Positions 29,401 to 42,509 of a stretch of DNA of 64,000 nt are shown here, piece after piece; the first letter of the stretch is position 1; each line of letters opens with the position of its first letter. The notes below the pieces were generated by a model that saw only the letters and a list, made by a program, of their open reading frames with translations, had not been told where the DNA came from and did not search any database. This DNA comes from Mesostigma viride. Taxonomy: Eukaryota > Streptophyta > Mesostigmatophyceae > Mesostigmatales > Mesostigmataceae. Location: assembly GCA_009746045.1 (NCBI GenBank), contig RPFO01000082.1, positions 2,799,430-2,863,429 on the forward strand, written 5' to 3'. The position numbers and the translations under genes are program-made.

Positions 29401-32400
29401 TGCCACCCGCTGCACGGCCCCCCAGTTGCATGCCTTGCACGGCCCCCCTGTTGCATGCCTAAGTCCCGCTCTGCGCCAGCCTTGCCTATGCCGGCCTTCC
29501 CTCCCTCGCCCACTGCGCTGGCCAGTGATAGCCTCCCATCCTAGGCCCTCTCACGTATCGGCCGCCTCACGTTGCCTTGTGCCTCCTGTATCGCCCCTCT
29601 GCGCTGACAAAAAACAACAACAAATATAATAACAATAAATAAAACTGGCAACGGTGGGAGCAGGTGGGCCTGAACGCCACGCACGGCTCCGGCGGGACCA
29701 CCCTGGTGGAGCAGCTGGTGGGACTCTTCAAGAGCTCCCGATGGTGAGGGGACCCTGGGGGGCGCAGCCTAGCATGTCCTCCTGTGGCTTCCATCCACAG
29801 GATGCCTTTTGGGGGGGGGCTTTATAGCTACCGCCCATGATTGCTGCCCGGCCCACCATGTGTAGCTGTCATCCCTCTCAACTCATTCACCAGCATCGGC
29901 CCTTTCTTTCTCCTGTGCTCAGGCACATCCTCCAAGGCAGGCCGTGTGGGTGAACGCCGCCATCATCTCTGGCCGTATGCACTCGGGTGGCTGCTGTGCT
30001 TGACACCATGGCAGTTCCAGGCAGGCGACTGGTGTATGTCGCGCGAGGGTTGCGCCGTACCTTTTGCGCTTATTGATATCCGCACTTAGCATTCAATGCC
30101 CAACGCCAGCACTTGGGGTGGACGTCATTGGCAACGTATGCCCCCGACGTGGGTCGATCAAGGCCCCGGGTGAATTACTGCTGTTCACACAGTAGCAGTA
30201 TTCGAAGTAATCGCGACCCATACACCCATTTACAAGGTGTCCAGTCGTCTTGCCCCCAGGAGTGTTTCCAGGGAGCTTGTGGCTTGGCATGGTCGGCAGC
30301 CGTTGTAATGTATGGTGCCTTTCCTCCCTCCCCTTTGTCTCCTTGGTCCCTTTCCCCTCCCATCGGCGAAGCGGCCATGCTGGCGTCTGTTTCGTGACCC
30401 AATCGCACAGAGCATGCTAGCCCCCACCGCAATGAGCCCGTCAGAAACACTGAATAACAAATACCCATTCACGAGCTAGTCAAGTCATGTCACCCCCTCT
30501 CGGTACACATAAGGTCATGATCGGCCCTTGTGCCTTGCTAATCGAGGCGTGGGGTGGCGTGGCATTTGATTGAGGATTTGAGGTCATTGGCGCGTCTGGG
30601 TGTTTGGGCATACTTCCAATGGTACCCGCTTCCGAGTATCCCACCAAGATCGTATGTAACGTTTTGGTACCCTCTTCCGAGTATCCCACCAAGATCGTAT
30701 GTAACGTTTTGGTACCCTCTTCCGAGTATCCCACCAAGATCGTATGTAACGTTTTGGTACCCTCTTCCGAGTATCCCACCAAGATCGTATGTAACGTTTT
30801 GGTACCCTCTTCCGAGTATCCCACCAAGATCGTATGTAACGTTTTGGTACCCTCTTCCGAGTATCCCACCAAGATCGTATGTAACGTTTTGGTACCCTCT
30901 TCCGAGTATCCCACCAAGATCGTATGTAACGTTTGACACTTGGGGCAGGGGGGGGGAGAGGGGGTGGGGTGGAGGGCTCTCTTTGATCATCAAATCTTCT
31001 TCATTTCTATCCCTTGCTCATATCCTCTTGGCCCCCATCCGCCACCCTCCTGGCCCATCCTCCTCGCGCCCACCCCCCACTTCCCTAGCCCAGCCGCCCA
31101 ACCTTTCCTTACCACATGAAAGGACCCCCTGCATCATCAACACCTGCATTCCTCCCCTGCTTTGCGCGCGTGTGCATCTCCCCCCCCTGCCTCATGGACT
31201 AACTGCAACTGCCCCCCCCCCCTGCCTGGCGGGCATTTCCCCCCTGCCAACCAACCAACCAACCAACCAACCAACCAACCAACCAACCAACCAACCAACC
31301 AACCAACCAACCAACCAACCAACCAACCAACCAACCAACCAACCAACCAACCAACCAACCAACCAACCAACCAACCAACCAACCCCGGCACGGGTGCAGC
31401 CGTGCGGTCGGGCTTTCCATGGATGACTTCTTTGTGCCGGCAGATGAGCAGGTGCGTGCGGGTGCTGCTGGCATCCGCCGATTATGTATGGAAGTGCTGT
31501 AGTATATTGTTATTGTATACTAGTAATGGTATAGTATATTGGTATAGTAGCAGTTTTCATTCATAATCAACCCAGCCACTAATGGGCGTTTGCCTGCTTC
31601 AACGCTACTAACATTCCCCCACCATGAAATGTGTAAGTTTGGATAAAAGTTTGGATATAATATGGGATATATGTTTGGAAGCAGCGGCGTCTTTGGTGTG
31701 GTTGCCTTGCAATGGTTTTGCCGTCCCCCTAGTGAGTGGCACGATGCATCCAGCACCTGCTGGCATCGGCGCACGTGGACGCAAGCAGCCATCTGGTCAA
31801 CACCACCAGCACTTCCTCATCCACCGCATGGTTGGCCGGGGTCGCAGGGAGACATAGGGCGCCCTCATCCAACTCACCGCACGCACATTCATCGTGGAAC
31901 ATGCACGCTGGACAAGTGCCATGCATATCTCATCAGGGCTCCCCCTGTCAATCCAACCAAGCAGATCCCATGACCTGTGCAGCTGCAGCGACACACCCGA
32001 GCTGCTAGCAGCTTGCCTTGCCATGGTCGTGACTGGGACACTCCTGCCTTAGATTAGTGCTACCTACTAGGGAGCGCGACACGTGCATACTCTCCTTGTT
32101 GTCAGAAGGTTGCTGCTGGGTGGGCTACCCAGCACATCCACCCAGCCCATCACCTGCTTATCTGACAAACCGAGGAGTTGGCCACAAACTGCGCAGCTGA
32201 GTGGACTACCTGTCCTCTCCATCAGGGAGCCACATACGTACTCAAAAGCTCACTATGCCATCCACATCGGTGGTCACTATGCCATCCACATCGGTGGTCA
32301 CTATGCCATCCACATCAGTGATCACTATGCCATCCACATCGGTGGTCACTGTATCATCATAGTTGGTCACTATGCTATCACGCTTTGTGGGGAATGGTTG

Positions 32401-35400
32401 GTATTTGATCTGCTGGTGTTTGTTGCAGACTTAATCGTCTTGTGGCTGACCCCCCCAAAATGATCTCACTTGGGAGTTGCGCCTGGAGTCTCAGTGCCTT
32501 CTTCCTCCTTTTATCCAACTGTGAACTGGGGCATGATGTCGTGGCCGCGCAGGCGAGTGTCGCCTCCAAATGGCAGTACAACCCGCTGCTAGAGGTACGG
32601 GCGCGATGGGTGGGCGCGGGCGCGAGGACAAGGGATGGGGATGGGTGGGTCGCGTACAGCGGAACGGGCACGGACGCAAGGATAAGGAGGCATTCGCGCA
32701 CATGGGCTAAGGGTTGGGGATTTTGTCTAACGTTGGTCCGTCAAGGCAGCATGGGATTCTTCCTAGGAGACATTTTGAACCAAGGCTGCTGCCTTTTACC
32801 CTCGTGTAAATTGCTCATGTGGTTAATGGTCCCGTTGCAAGGGGTTGGCCATACATAAAACCATGGGAGGTTCTTTGTTGGGCAGGCATTCGGGCGCCAC
32901 CAACGGTCATTATATTACAGCCAATCGTCACTCTACCACAGCCAATCGTCACTATGCGACAGCCAATGGTCACTATACCACACCCCACAAGGGCGGGTGA
33001 GTACTGATGGATTGCCTGTGGCATAGCTCCCGACGGAGGTTAAAGCGGCGCATCCATCCATCAGCACGGGGCTTCGGATTGACTAACTTTTGCCTGCCGC
33101 ACGACGGTTTTATGGTCCACATGCCGACGGCTGTGTCTGTTTTCTGCCCCGCCTGTGCTGGCCCCTTGCAAGCAGATGTCTGGGAACCCAGGGACTCATG
33201 ACCTGGCGCTCGCCGCGGAGACGCTGGCGTGCCTGCGGAAGCTGACCAAGCGAGGTACGACATATACTGCTACTCTAGCACTAATCACCATAAGACAGTA
33301 GTAATGTGTTAGACTGCGGAAGCTGACCAAGCGAGGTACGACATATACCGCTACTCTAGCACTAATCACCATGAGACAGTAGTAATGTTTTAGACTGCGG
33401 AAGCTGACCAAGCGAGGTACGACATATACTGCTACACTAGCACTAATCACCATAAGACAGTAGTAATGTGTTAGACTGCGGAAGCTGACCAAGCGAGGTA
33501 CGACATATACTGCTACTCTAGCACTAATCACCATGAGACAGTAGTAATGTTTTAGACTGCGGAAGCTGACCAAGCGAGGTACGACATATACTGCTACTCT
33601 AGCACTAATCACCATAAGACAGTAGTAATGTTTTAGACTGCGGAAGCTGACCAAGCGAGGTACGACATATACTGCTACTCTAGCACTAATCACCATGAGA
33701 CAGTAGTAATGTTTTAGACTGCGGAAGCTGACCAAGCGATTCTACATGCCAAGGGATTATCATGGCTACACTTACGAGAGAGACATGGCATACATAGGAT
33801 ACTAGTGTAAACATATTATACTAGTTTAAACATAGGATACTAGTATAAACATAGGATTCTAGTATAAGCATACTTCTCGGGGGATAAGGTGTTGCGAGCA
33901 TGTGAGAGGACGAGTCATTTTCATTCTAACGATTGTGCGTGCAGGGGTATGTTCATGCCGGGGTGCCTGTAGCTTGGTAATGAACGCGTGGATTGGAAAC
34001 ATGAACTACGGCAGTGGGTGGGCTGCCCTTTTCCAATGAAACATGAGTGTGGGCATGTGAAGCATGCTGATGGGAGAGAACTTGCACAGCACCTTTTCTC
34101 ACCGCCGCCACAAAAAGGACGCAAAATTATCCTCTAGCAAAAGCTTTGCTGTCTGCATGCCTGCCGTCCTTGCCAAGGTTTTTCTTCCCGCAGAGGCTCC
34201 TGCCTCATGCCAGCGCCAGTTTGCCGATATTCTGACACAAGGGGGGCTGTTGACCAATATTCCGTGCTTACAACGTCACTAACATCATGGTTTTTACCAC
34301 AGTTGACATTGGTGCCGCCCTTGTGTGCAACAGCCCCACTGCGTAGGATGCTGTCCCACCTGCGCCCCGTGTGAACCCGAAACCTGAAACGGTGAACCCA
34401 CAGCTCAGTCGAGAACACAGCAACTGACATTTTGGCGCCTGCACATGTGTGGAGCTTGCGTGCGTGCGTGCGTGCGTGCTGTATTCTGGTCACGTGCTTA
34501 TCATGAGCCCCATTTAATGCTTGCCAGCGGAGGTCCCACTTCCATCCCTGCGGTGTCAGCGTCAAGGCCATACCGGAATGTCATGCTACGCACAGAGCCT
34601 AGGGACCTACGATGTGATATTTGACAAAAATATTTGGGCACACATAGGGCACACTTAGGGCATGCATAGGGCAAAAGTAGGAGACACTTAGGGCATGCGT
34701 CGGGCATACATATCTAGCTATGTTTACCCGTGGCACGGTTGTCTCGAAGAAACTGACCATGACGATGACACCATCAAACCCAGTTTGTGTTGCTTGCTGT
34801 CACTGGCTCTGCCCCATCCCACCCCACCCCACCTCACCTTAAACCACCCCACTTGGACCCACCCCACCGCAACCCAAACCATCCCAACCACCTCCATGCA
34901 TGGCACGGTGTGTTTTTGGCGCAGGGATGACGGCTCGCATTCCTACCTATGACAAGGTGTGTGGGTCAGCGTGGCTATCCATTCCATTATTAAGCGTGGC
35001 TATCCATTCCATTATTATGGGAAAGGGGGCGGGGGGGGGGGGGGCGGACTCGGTTTGTGTGCTGTTCTGGATAATACCGTGGGAAGTATCCCACGCAGTC
35101 TTTCGATCATAATTGCCCATCTTCCCAAAAAGTAAAGCAGAGCAACAGGCCAGCCTGTACGAATTGGCATTTAATAATGCCCCACAAACAAAGCACTAGG
35201 GGGTAGAGGGGGTTTTCGGGGCCGGCGGACAGGGGGGAAGGGAGGCAGGGGGGCGGGGTGCAGGCACGCACGCACGCCGCCTTTTGGCTACGTGCGCGCA
35301 GTACCCGAAGCGATTCGAGTCAAGTACCAAGCAGGCTGTCCCATGGTATACCCCTGGCTGTATGCATGCCCCACTTGCGAGCTTGTCCATTTTATGGATG

Positions 35401-38400
35401 CATGTATGAGCGCGACAACCAGAACAATTCCCACACACTGACACCTGCAGGAGTGTTTGTCCCTTTGTGGATGCATGAATGAGCTCGAAAACCAGAACAA
35501 TTCCCACACACTGACACCTGCAGGAGTGTTTGTCCCTTTGTGGATGCATGAATGAGCGCTTCAACCAGAACAATGTCCACACACTGGCACCTGCAGGCGC
35601 GTTTGTCCCTTTGTGGATGCCTGTATGAGCTCGAAAACCAGAACAATTTTCACACACGGACACCTGCAGGGATATTAGCCTAGTCAATGTTATTCTTTTA
35701 GCAGTTGTCAGACATACAAAGATTGTGTAATGGGGTGCAACGCAGCGCTGGGCCCCTATGCCACACCTTTGCAGCTCTTGTGTCATAACATCTCCTTCTC
35801 ACGTTTCCCCCTTCACTCACCTTGCACCAGGTCGGCATGTCGGCATGTCGGCATGTCGGCATGTCGGCATGTCGGCATGTCGGCATGTCGGCATGGACTG
35901 CTCCGACGTAGCGTGGGTGTGTGCAGCGTTTCCCCCCTCAGCTCGTTGGTTCATCGGATTGGCTTCCTTCGTTGTGCCACGACAACACGATGTTTTTCTT
36001 TTCCCTCCAGTCGTTGCGAGGAGGGAAAGGCGACCGTCGGCCTGTGGAGGAGTGGCGGGTGGTGGAAGGCCCCATTGATGTGAGTGCGCCTCACTAATCT
36101 GCCCCCTGCAATTTCATCCGTTTGGCATCCTTGGTGGGGGTTGTGGAGACCCTTTTTCCCAGTGCACAAGGTGCTGCTCATTGAGGTGCAGGGAATTGAG
36201 GATACAAAGATACAGCATGTGCCAGCATCAGCTGGTCGTTGATGCTTTAGGCAGCAGCCGGCTGGCTGCCGTCCTGGATGTCCCTGCCCCTCGATAACAC
36301 AGTATTTCTTTCCTAGAAAACGGCTACCAGCCCTTGTTATAGTATAGTAGAGATGACTATGGGACCAAGAGCATGGGACCAGGTGCAATTTGTGGGGTTG
36401 ATATTTTACTTATTTGCGTTTCCTGCGGAGGGGGGCATGTGGGAGGCGTGGAAAGTCCGCCACGGTGGGCAGACCCTAGTGGAACTAGAATAAGGCCTAC
36501 ACGAGGTTTTTATTTTTAATTATAAGAACCCTGCCCTACTGGAGCCGACTTGCAGTTTAAACTGCTAGCATCAAGGATCTTGCCTCGGCTGACGTGTATC
36601 TTTTGGCAACGCGGCCTATGCGACATGGGGGAACTTTGTTTCACTTTTTGCTTGAAACATCATCGCAGATCTTGTTTGTCGAGGGTTGGCTGCTGGGAAT
36701 GTCCCCCCTCCCCGACGACACAGTCAAGAAGATGGACCGGCAGGTATGCGCAGGACTGGCAGCTGCCTCATGCCTCGTGTTCTATGCCAGCAGTTCTTGT
36801 CTGTATGCTGCATGGTATTGCCTGAACAGAAAAGTGGTCATTGGAGTTGTGGGCTTTTAGCAGTCATGCAATTGAAGGCGCCGGCGGTTCCCAGACTGCA
36901 GGAAGACAGGGATTATTACTGCGGCGACACGATGATGGTTTTGCTCTTCCAGCTAGCTCTGGTCCTCTCCTGCTGCAGCAGCCCTTTCCAGCTGAGGATA
37001 TTTCCATTTCACTACCATGCAGTGTTCCCCTCCAGGGTTGATATCATATATACTACTATATGTATATATGATAGAACTAATACTGCTACTACTATATTAT
37101 AGGTTGATATCATATTTGTGGAAGTGTTCACCTACAGGGTTGATATTATAGATGCTACTATGTACATATATACATATAGTAGTATCTATGATATCAACCG
37201 TGGAGGGGAACACTACTAATATATATAATATAATGTATATAAATATATTAGTAGTATGCCCATCTCACCTCCGTAATCTATCATTCTCAATGAATACATA
37301 TTAGTAGTACTACTTTATTATAGGTTGGCGTCAAGCATACGGGAGTGTGCATCTACAGGGTTGATATGGGGTTGTGATCAGAGACCATACCTAATCACTA
37401 TTGTCAGCGTCTCAGGGAACCTTGCTGGAGCTGCACATGGATCTGTAACGTCGAGGAATCTTGCCAACACTGACTTGGTGTTGGAACCAGCCAGTGGATG
37501 CATTCTCACCACTCCCGCCCAATCAAACACCTCCACGCCAGCAACTTTCGCTATTTCTCGCGTTTGGTTCTTCACGGTGTGGGCTCCACACATGCCCTGG
37601 GTTGCCCCTTCCTTCTCCCCTCCCCTTTGCGTTGGCTTCCCCAACACCCCCACCCACCCGGCCTTGTTGGTTATTTCATCTTTTCTTTATTCGATTCTCG
37701 TCCATCCTCCCTTGTGCGCAGCTTGTACCCGTCAATCAGTGCCTGCGCGACTACGCATCTGTGTGGGATGCAGCAATCGACGTGTGGATCGTGATGTGCA
37801 TCGGCGACCCCCTGTGGATCTACCGATGGGAGGTGCAGGTACTGTTCGGGCACGGAATGGGCGGCACAGACAGGCATCGGCCTGGGAAGCACACAGCGCT
37901 ACGTCGTGTCTGTGAGCGTGAACCTACTCTGTGTGTGTGCAGTTCATCTGCAGAAGTGTTCCTTCGTGAGTAGATGGGCATCAGGCTTAACTTTTGTCCC
38001 GTAGTCGGTGCTGACGTAAGCCACGTAAACGCTTGACGGTGTGCATACCAGTGCTGTCTCCTTGATACCAGTGAAGACTGGCTGGGGTTGCATCGTCGAG
38101 TGAAGAAAAACGGCTACGGCGGCTGGTTTGTCCATGGGCTTTGTTACCACCCCAGCTCGGCCAGGGGCATCCCTCTTACACCCCACCTGGAAAATGTAAA
38201 ATGGAGGGCAATATGCCAGATTCTTGTGGATGACACTTTTCCGAGCTGGGTCAGCAGCATGTTACTACCCCCCCCCCCCCCCCCCCATCGATTTGACATC
38301 AGGGCATGGTTTTACGGATTGTTCTGTCAACAGTCTCTTTGCATGAACGCCCCTGTTACCTAGTCGGACATGGCCGCCCACCTGGGCTGGTCACGGTTGC

Positions 38401-40703
38401 AACATGGCAAATCATGGTTGCCGTTAGCGCTTCTCTTGGCTGGGACACTTAAGTCTTGACTCCCAGTCGTAGTAATGCATTGGCATGAGCTACTGAATAT
38501 GTCAAGGCATGATATTTTCATGCGCTTATTCTTGGCGAGATCAACAAGGACAATCAACCGTCTGGCTGTGCACAGCTATTTCATGACGATCCGGCATGTT
38601 CACCAACGGGCTAGACCAAGTGACGTGTAAGCTGCGTTGACCGTGACATCTGCGTGTGCACTTGCCGGGGTCCTTTACGCAGGCAGAAGCATCTCAGCGC
38701 GAGCTCACAGGGCAAGGCAAGACAGATGAGCAGGTGAGCCCGAAAATTTATATGTGTTGTGGGAAACTACCAGCTATCCCTTTCGCATTCATCTGCCCGC
38801 TGCCTATCTGCATCATATTTCGGTGTCTATTCGCAACATTGATAGCTAAGAAGTGTAGCCTCTACTGCCTATCTGTCAATAACAAATACCAGCTATCTAT
38901 CTGTATCACCTACCGGCTATCAATCGATGTCCTCTATCTGTCAATAACAATACCAGCTATCTATCTGTATCACCTACCGGCTATCAATCCATATCCTCTA
39001 TCTGTCAATAACAAATACCAGCTATCTATCTGCATCACCTACCGGCTATCAATCGATGTCCTCTGTCTGTCAATAACAATACCAGCTATCTATCTGTATC
39101 ACCTACCGGCTATCAATCCATGTCCTCTATCTGTCAATAACAAATACCAGCGATCTATCTGCATCACCTACCGGCTATCGATCCATGTCCTCTATCTGTC
39201 AATAACAAATGCCAGCTATCTATCTGTATCACCTACCGGCTATCAATCGATGTCCTCTATCTGTCAATAACAATACCAGCTATCTATCTGTATCACCTAC
39301 CGGCTATCGATCCATGTCCTCTATCTGTCAATAACAAATACCCGCTATCTATCTGTATCACCTACCGGCTATCAATCCATGTCCTCTATCTGTCAATAAC
39401 AAATGCCAGCTATCTATCTGTATCACCTACCTGCTATCAATCCAAATCCTCTGATGCCTACACTTGAAGGCAATGCCCCATAATGGGTATGGGAATGGCA
39501 GCACCAGCATCCATACCGCCATCCCTCTAGTCTATAGTAGTACTAGCGGCAGCACCAGCAACTCCATAATCTGTATCCGCAAGGGTGCCAGGGTGCCCTG
39601 GGGTGCACGTGTATCCCTACACTTGCATTCAGGCCACCTCGTACCCACACCACCTTGCAGTGTGCTACTATATTTAAAGCCAGAGCCAGAGCTATTACAT
39701 GGATTCCCAAACGTCTGTTCAAGATCTGCTTAAATGTAAAGTCGATTCCAAGGTGGATGAAAACTAGACGTGTGTTAGATTGGCAGCTCCCTGACGTTTT
39801 TGCTCGCTCGACCTCTGTACCTGCACAACGGAACCCACGAATGCCAACCCACGTCCCTGGCAGGTGGTGAACTCTCTATCGCGGTTCATGGCGGCCTATC
39901 GCGCGTACTTGCCGGTATGCCCCTTCATTTATTTATGCCCCTTCATTTATTTATGCCCCTTCGATTATTTGTGCCCCGTCGATTAACCCTAACACTTTGG
40001 ACTCAACGGATACCCTAGTGGCCAACATCACATGGCTACAAATACTTTGCAAATCGACCTCGCAAACTTCTATCGATTTGCGTTATTCTGGCTCGCAAAC
40101 TCTACTTCACATGCAGTTGTACTATTTTCTACTACTTTCATGTGATTGTACTAGAAAGCACCGCGTCGCAATTACCATGATGTTGAAATAGTTTTGCCTC
40201 AAACACCTAAACTTGCACCTTGGGGGGGGTCGCAAAATAATTTGTCGCAAAGTGATTTTGACCACTAGGTATATTGGTTGTCTTGGTGCGTACTCGGCTC
40301 GACCCTTTCCATATGCCTGGCAGTTGATCCAAGACGTCGACATGTGTTTACTACATTTCCTGAATCATTTCATCAGTTGGGTGTGACACAATACAGTTGT
40401 GGTGTGACTAATGACCGTTAGAGAGCATGACCATGTTGACTTAGAACCAGTAAAAGCCTCTGTAAAGGCTACAGCAGCGTCGTTCGAGTGGTTGCCACCT
40501 GGAATCTATTTTGAGCATGCTGCATCGTTCTGGCCATGGGATTGTGGTCAAGATGGCTATTCTAGGTTCTAACCTGTCATTTCAAGCATGCCTTTGGCTG
40601 CTGTCAAAATGCTGTGCAGGCTTTGTACACAAAGGGCCCTGAATCTGCGCGACCTGGCAAGCTGCTTCAGGTCAACATCAATGAAGACCGGGAACCCATA
40701 TAA
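26419..40703 (+). CDS. GLYK: D-glycerate 3-kinase
   Basis: Phosphorylates D-glycerate to 3-phosphoglycerate, the last photorespiratory step, in plastids of plants and algae. Coding exons: 26419-26781, 28465-28812, 29664-29743, 31400-31451, 32553-32594, 33176-33254, 34925-34956, 36011-36079, 36669-36743, 37722-37838, 38683-38733, 39864-39914, 40620-40703 (TAA). All are GT-AG and in frame, about 480 aa (plant enzymes about 450). Segments in order: [45 protein letters not shown], a Gly/Ser-rich insert, [20 protein letters not shown] (P-loop), [74 protein letters not shown] and [19 protein letters not shown]. The P-loop reads GSGGTT where the family has GKT, so the phosphate-binding lysine is absent. 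ATG 26419 is the first in the open segment; the start is uncertain. Confidence 0.9.
30622..30933. repeat. 45-bp tandem repeat in GLYK intron 3
   Basis: Seven nearly identical 45-bp copies containing TTCCGAGTATCCCACCAAG and CGTATGTAACGTTTTGG. Being a multiple of three, it yields clean periodic frames on both strands; these are not genes. Confidence 0.97.
31247..31384. repeat. (AACC)n microsatellite in GLYK intron 3
   Basis: About 34 copies of the tetranucleotide, ending only about 15 bp before the exon 4 acceptor (GGGTGCAG). Confidence 0.97.
32263..32380. repeat. 24-bp tandem repeat in GLYK intron 4
   Basis: About four to five copies of a unit containing CACTATGCCATCCACATCGG. Confidence 0.85.
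32905..32985. repeat. 20-bp tandem repeat in GLYK intron 5
   Basis: About four copies of CAGCCAATCGTCACTATACC variants. Confidence 0.8.
33235..33740 (+). repeat. 81-bp repeat spanning the exon 6 end and splice donor of GLYK
   Basis: The last 20 nt of exon 6 (CGGAAGCTGACCAAGCGAG), its donor GTACGA and about 55 bp of intron are tandemly repeated at exactly 81-bp spacing (GCTGACCAAG at 33241, 33322, 33403, 33484, 33565, 33646, 33727). The first six copies keep a potential donor; the seventh reads GCGATTCTAC and has lost it. In-frame TAG and TAA occur in each unit. Confidence 0.95.
35395..35672. repeat. 73-bp tandem repeat in GLYK intron 7
   Basis: Four copies starting TGGATGCATGAATGAGC at 35395, 35468, 35541 and 35614. 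Confidence 0.93.
35831..35894. repeat. (GTCGGCAT)8 in GLYK intron 7
   Basis: Eight perfect copies of an 8-bp unit. Confidence 0.97.
38870..39450. repeat. 64/65-bp tandem repeat in GLYK intron 11
   Basis: About nine copies containing CCAGCTATCTATCTGTATCA and CACCTACCGGCTATCAATC. Early units alternate AACAAATACC and AACAATACC, indicating a 129-bp dimer as the amplified unit. Confidence 0.93.
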
Positions 40704-41690
40704 GATGGATCCGGTTGCTCTAAGCCCAGAAGATGTGCAGAAAGGCTCTTACTGCGCATGCCTGGTGGTGGTTCTGCTCATTGATCAATGTGGCCTCCGA
40801 ACAATAACTTGTGGCGGTCACCTCGGCTGAATATATATATCGGGGCTGGCTGGGCCGTCGCCCTGGTAGGGGTTGTCAGTTATCTTGCTGATAGGTGCAC
40901 TCAATGCACCCAGTTTCGATAATTCCAGGTCAAAAGCAATACATCTCCATGGAGGTTTCAGGCTGGCCAAAAGTTCTGTCGGGACATGCCCACAGGAGAC
41001 ATGGTTTATTCTGGGTGCATCTGTATATATGTTTTATATCTTATAAGTATTACCTGTCCAGATTTGGCACTAAAAAGGTGCATGGAATTCCGGTTTGGCA
41101 CTGAAAGGGTGCATGGAATGCTTCGATTACAGTAAGTACTTGGATGTCATGCGCATGGGCATGCCACTGAGTACTATGCCAACCTCATTAGAATAATAAT
41201 TACACGAAAGTCACCAAGATCGCCTGCATCGTGCCCCAACCAAATTAATAGCCACTTGAGGGGGATATATAATCCTCATCTGATATATTATCCTCTACTG
41301 TAATGGCAGATGAGGCGGTAGTGTAGCGGCTATCCTCATGGGCAATAAACTCCACCTGCGGACTTCTAACCCTGAATTGTAGCAATGGGCCGAGCTAGGG
41401 GGCCGACATGGGGAGAAAACATGCAGGAGCATGCCCCTCATGATGAAGGTGCTTATTGCAGACGGCAGCCCAATTCGATCTCGATCCTTGTCTATCATGC
41501 GGGCGTGGAGAACAGGTAGTCCCAGCTAGAAGCCCTGCATCCTCTTGAGCAATTGTGTCCCATAGCCTCCCATAGCATGGTCCGGGTCGCGCCGCGTCGG
41601 TGCAGGGCCGGCGCGTGCAAGTTTAATTGCCAGCAAGCATTAATTAGCCATGCTCTGCATATGCAGAGAGTCGCTCTCTGTTGAGAAGCC
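40704..41690. other. No gene recognised (3' flank of GLYK)
   Basis: Contains the GLYK 3' UTR and unassigned sequence. No ORF resembling a known family. Confidence 0.55.
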
Positions 41691-41699
41691 ATGCCCTAG

Positions 41700-41820
41700 C
41701 GCTTGTATAATTAATTAATTAATTAATTAATTAATTAATTAATTAATTAATTAATTAGAAACATAACTCCGTTGGGAGTATCTGTAGCACATATCCCTGA
41801 GAAGCGCTTCTATAGCTATA
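41700..41820 (-). repeat. Dispersed retroelement tail, copy 2
   Basis: Inverse copy of the element end at 11650-11875 (ACATAACTCCGTTGGGAGTA, CATGCCCTAGC), with a (TTAA)n tail at 41707-41757. Confidence 0.75.
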
Positions 41821-42177
41821 TATATTCATTAAGAATGATAAATTACGGTGGTGAGCACCCTCACACCACGAGCAGCTACCGGGGGGGTAGCTAGAACCCA
41901 CCCCCCACACCCGTCGTCCGATGTCCGAGCGTGTCTTGGATAGTCCAATCTCACGGACGACGCAACGGAGTCAAAGCCGCGACCTTCATCGCCAACTTCG
42001 CAACAAGGAGCGCCTGCTGGCTTTCGCAAACCGGCACTCCCAACGGTATGCTGCATTCTTTGATCGACCCCAAGACCAGGCGAGCAAGTCGCGCCGCCCG
42101 CCTGGAGGGTGCCCTATCTAATGAGATTAGCATAACTAGTACTCCGTGGCATGCCGGCCTTTGCGCATGACACGCAA

Positions 42178-42509
<332 letters not shown>

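Noticed and set aside
30554-31426. 290-aa ORF with [15 protein letters not shown] repeats and a PTNQ tail
   Set aside because: 45-bp repeat plus (AACC)n microsatellite inside GLYK intron 3.
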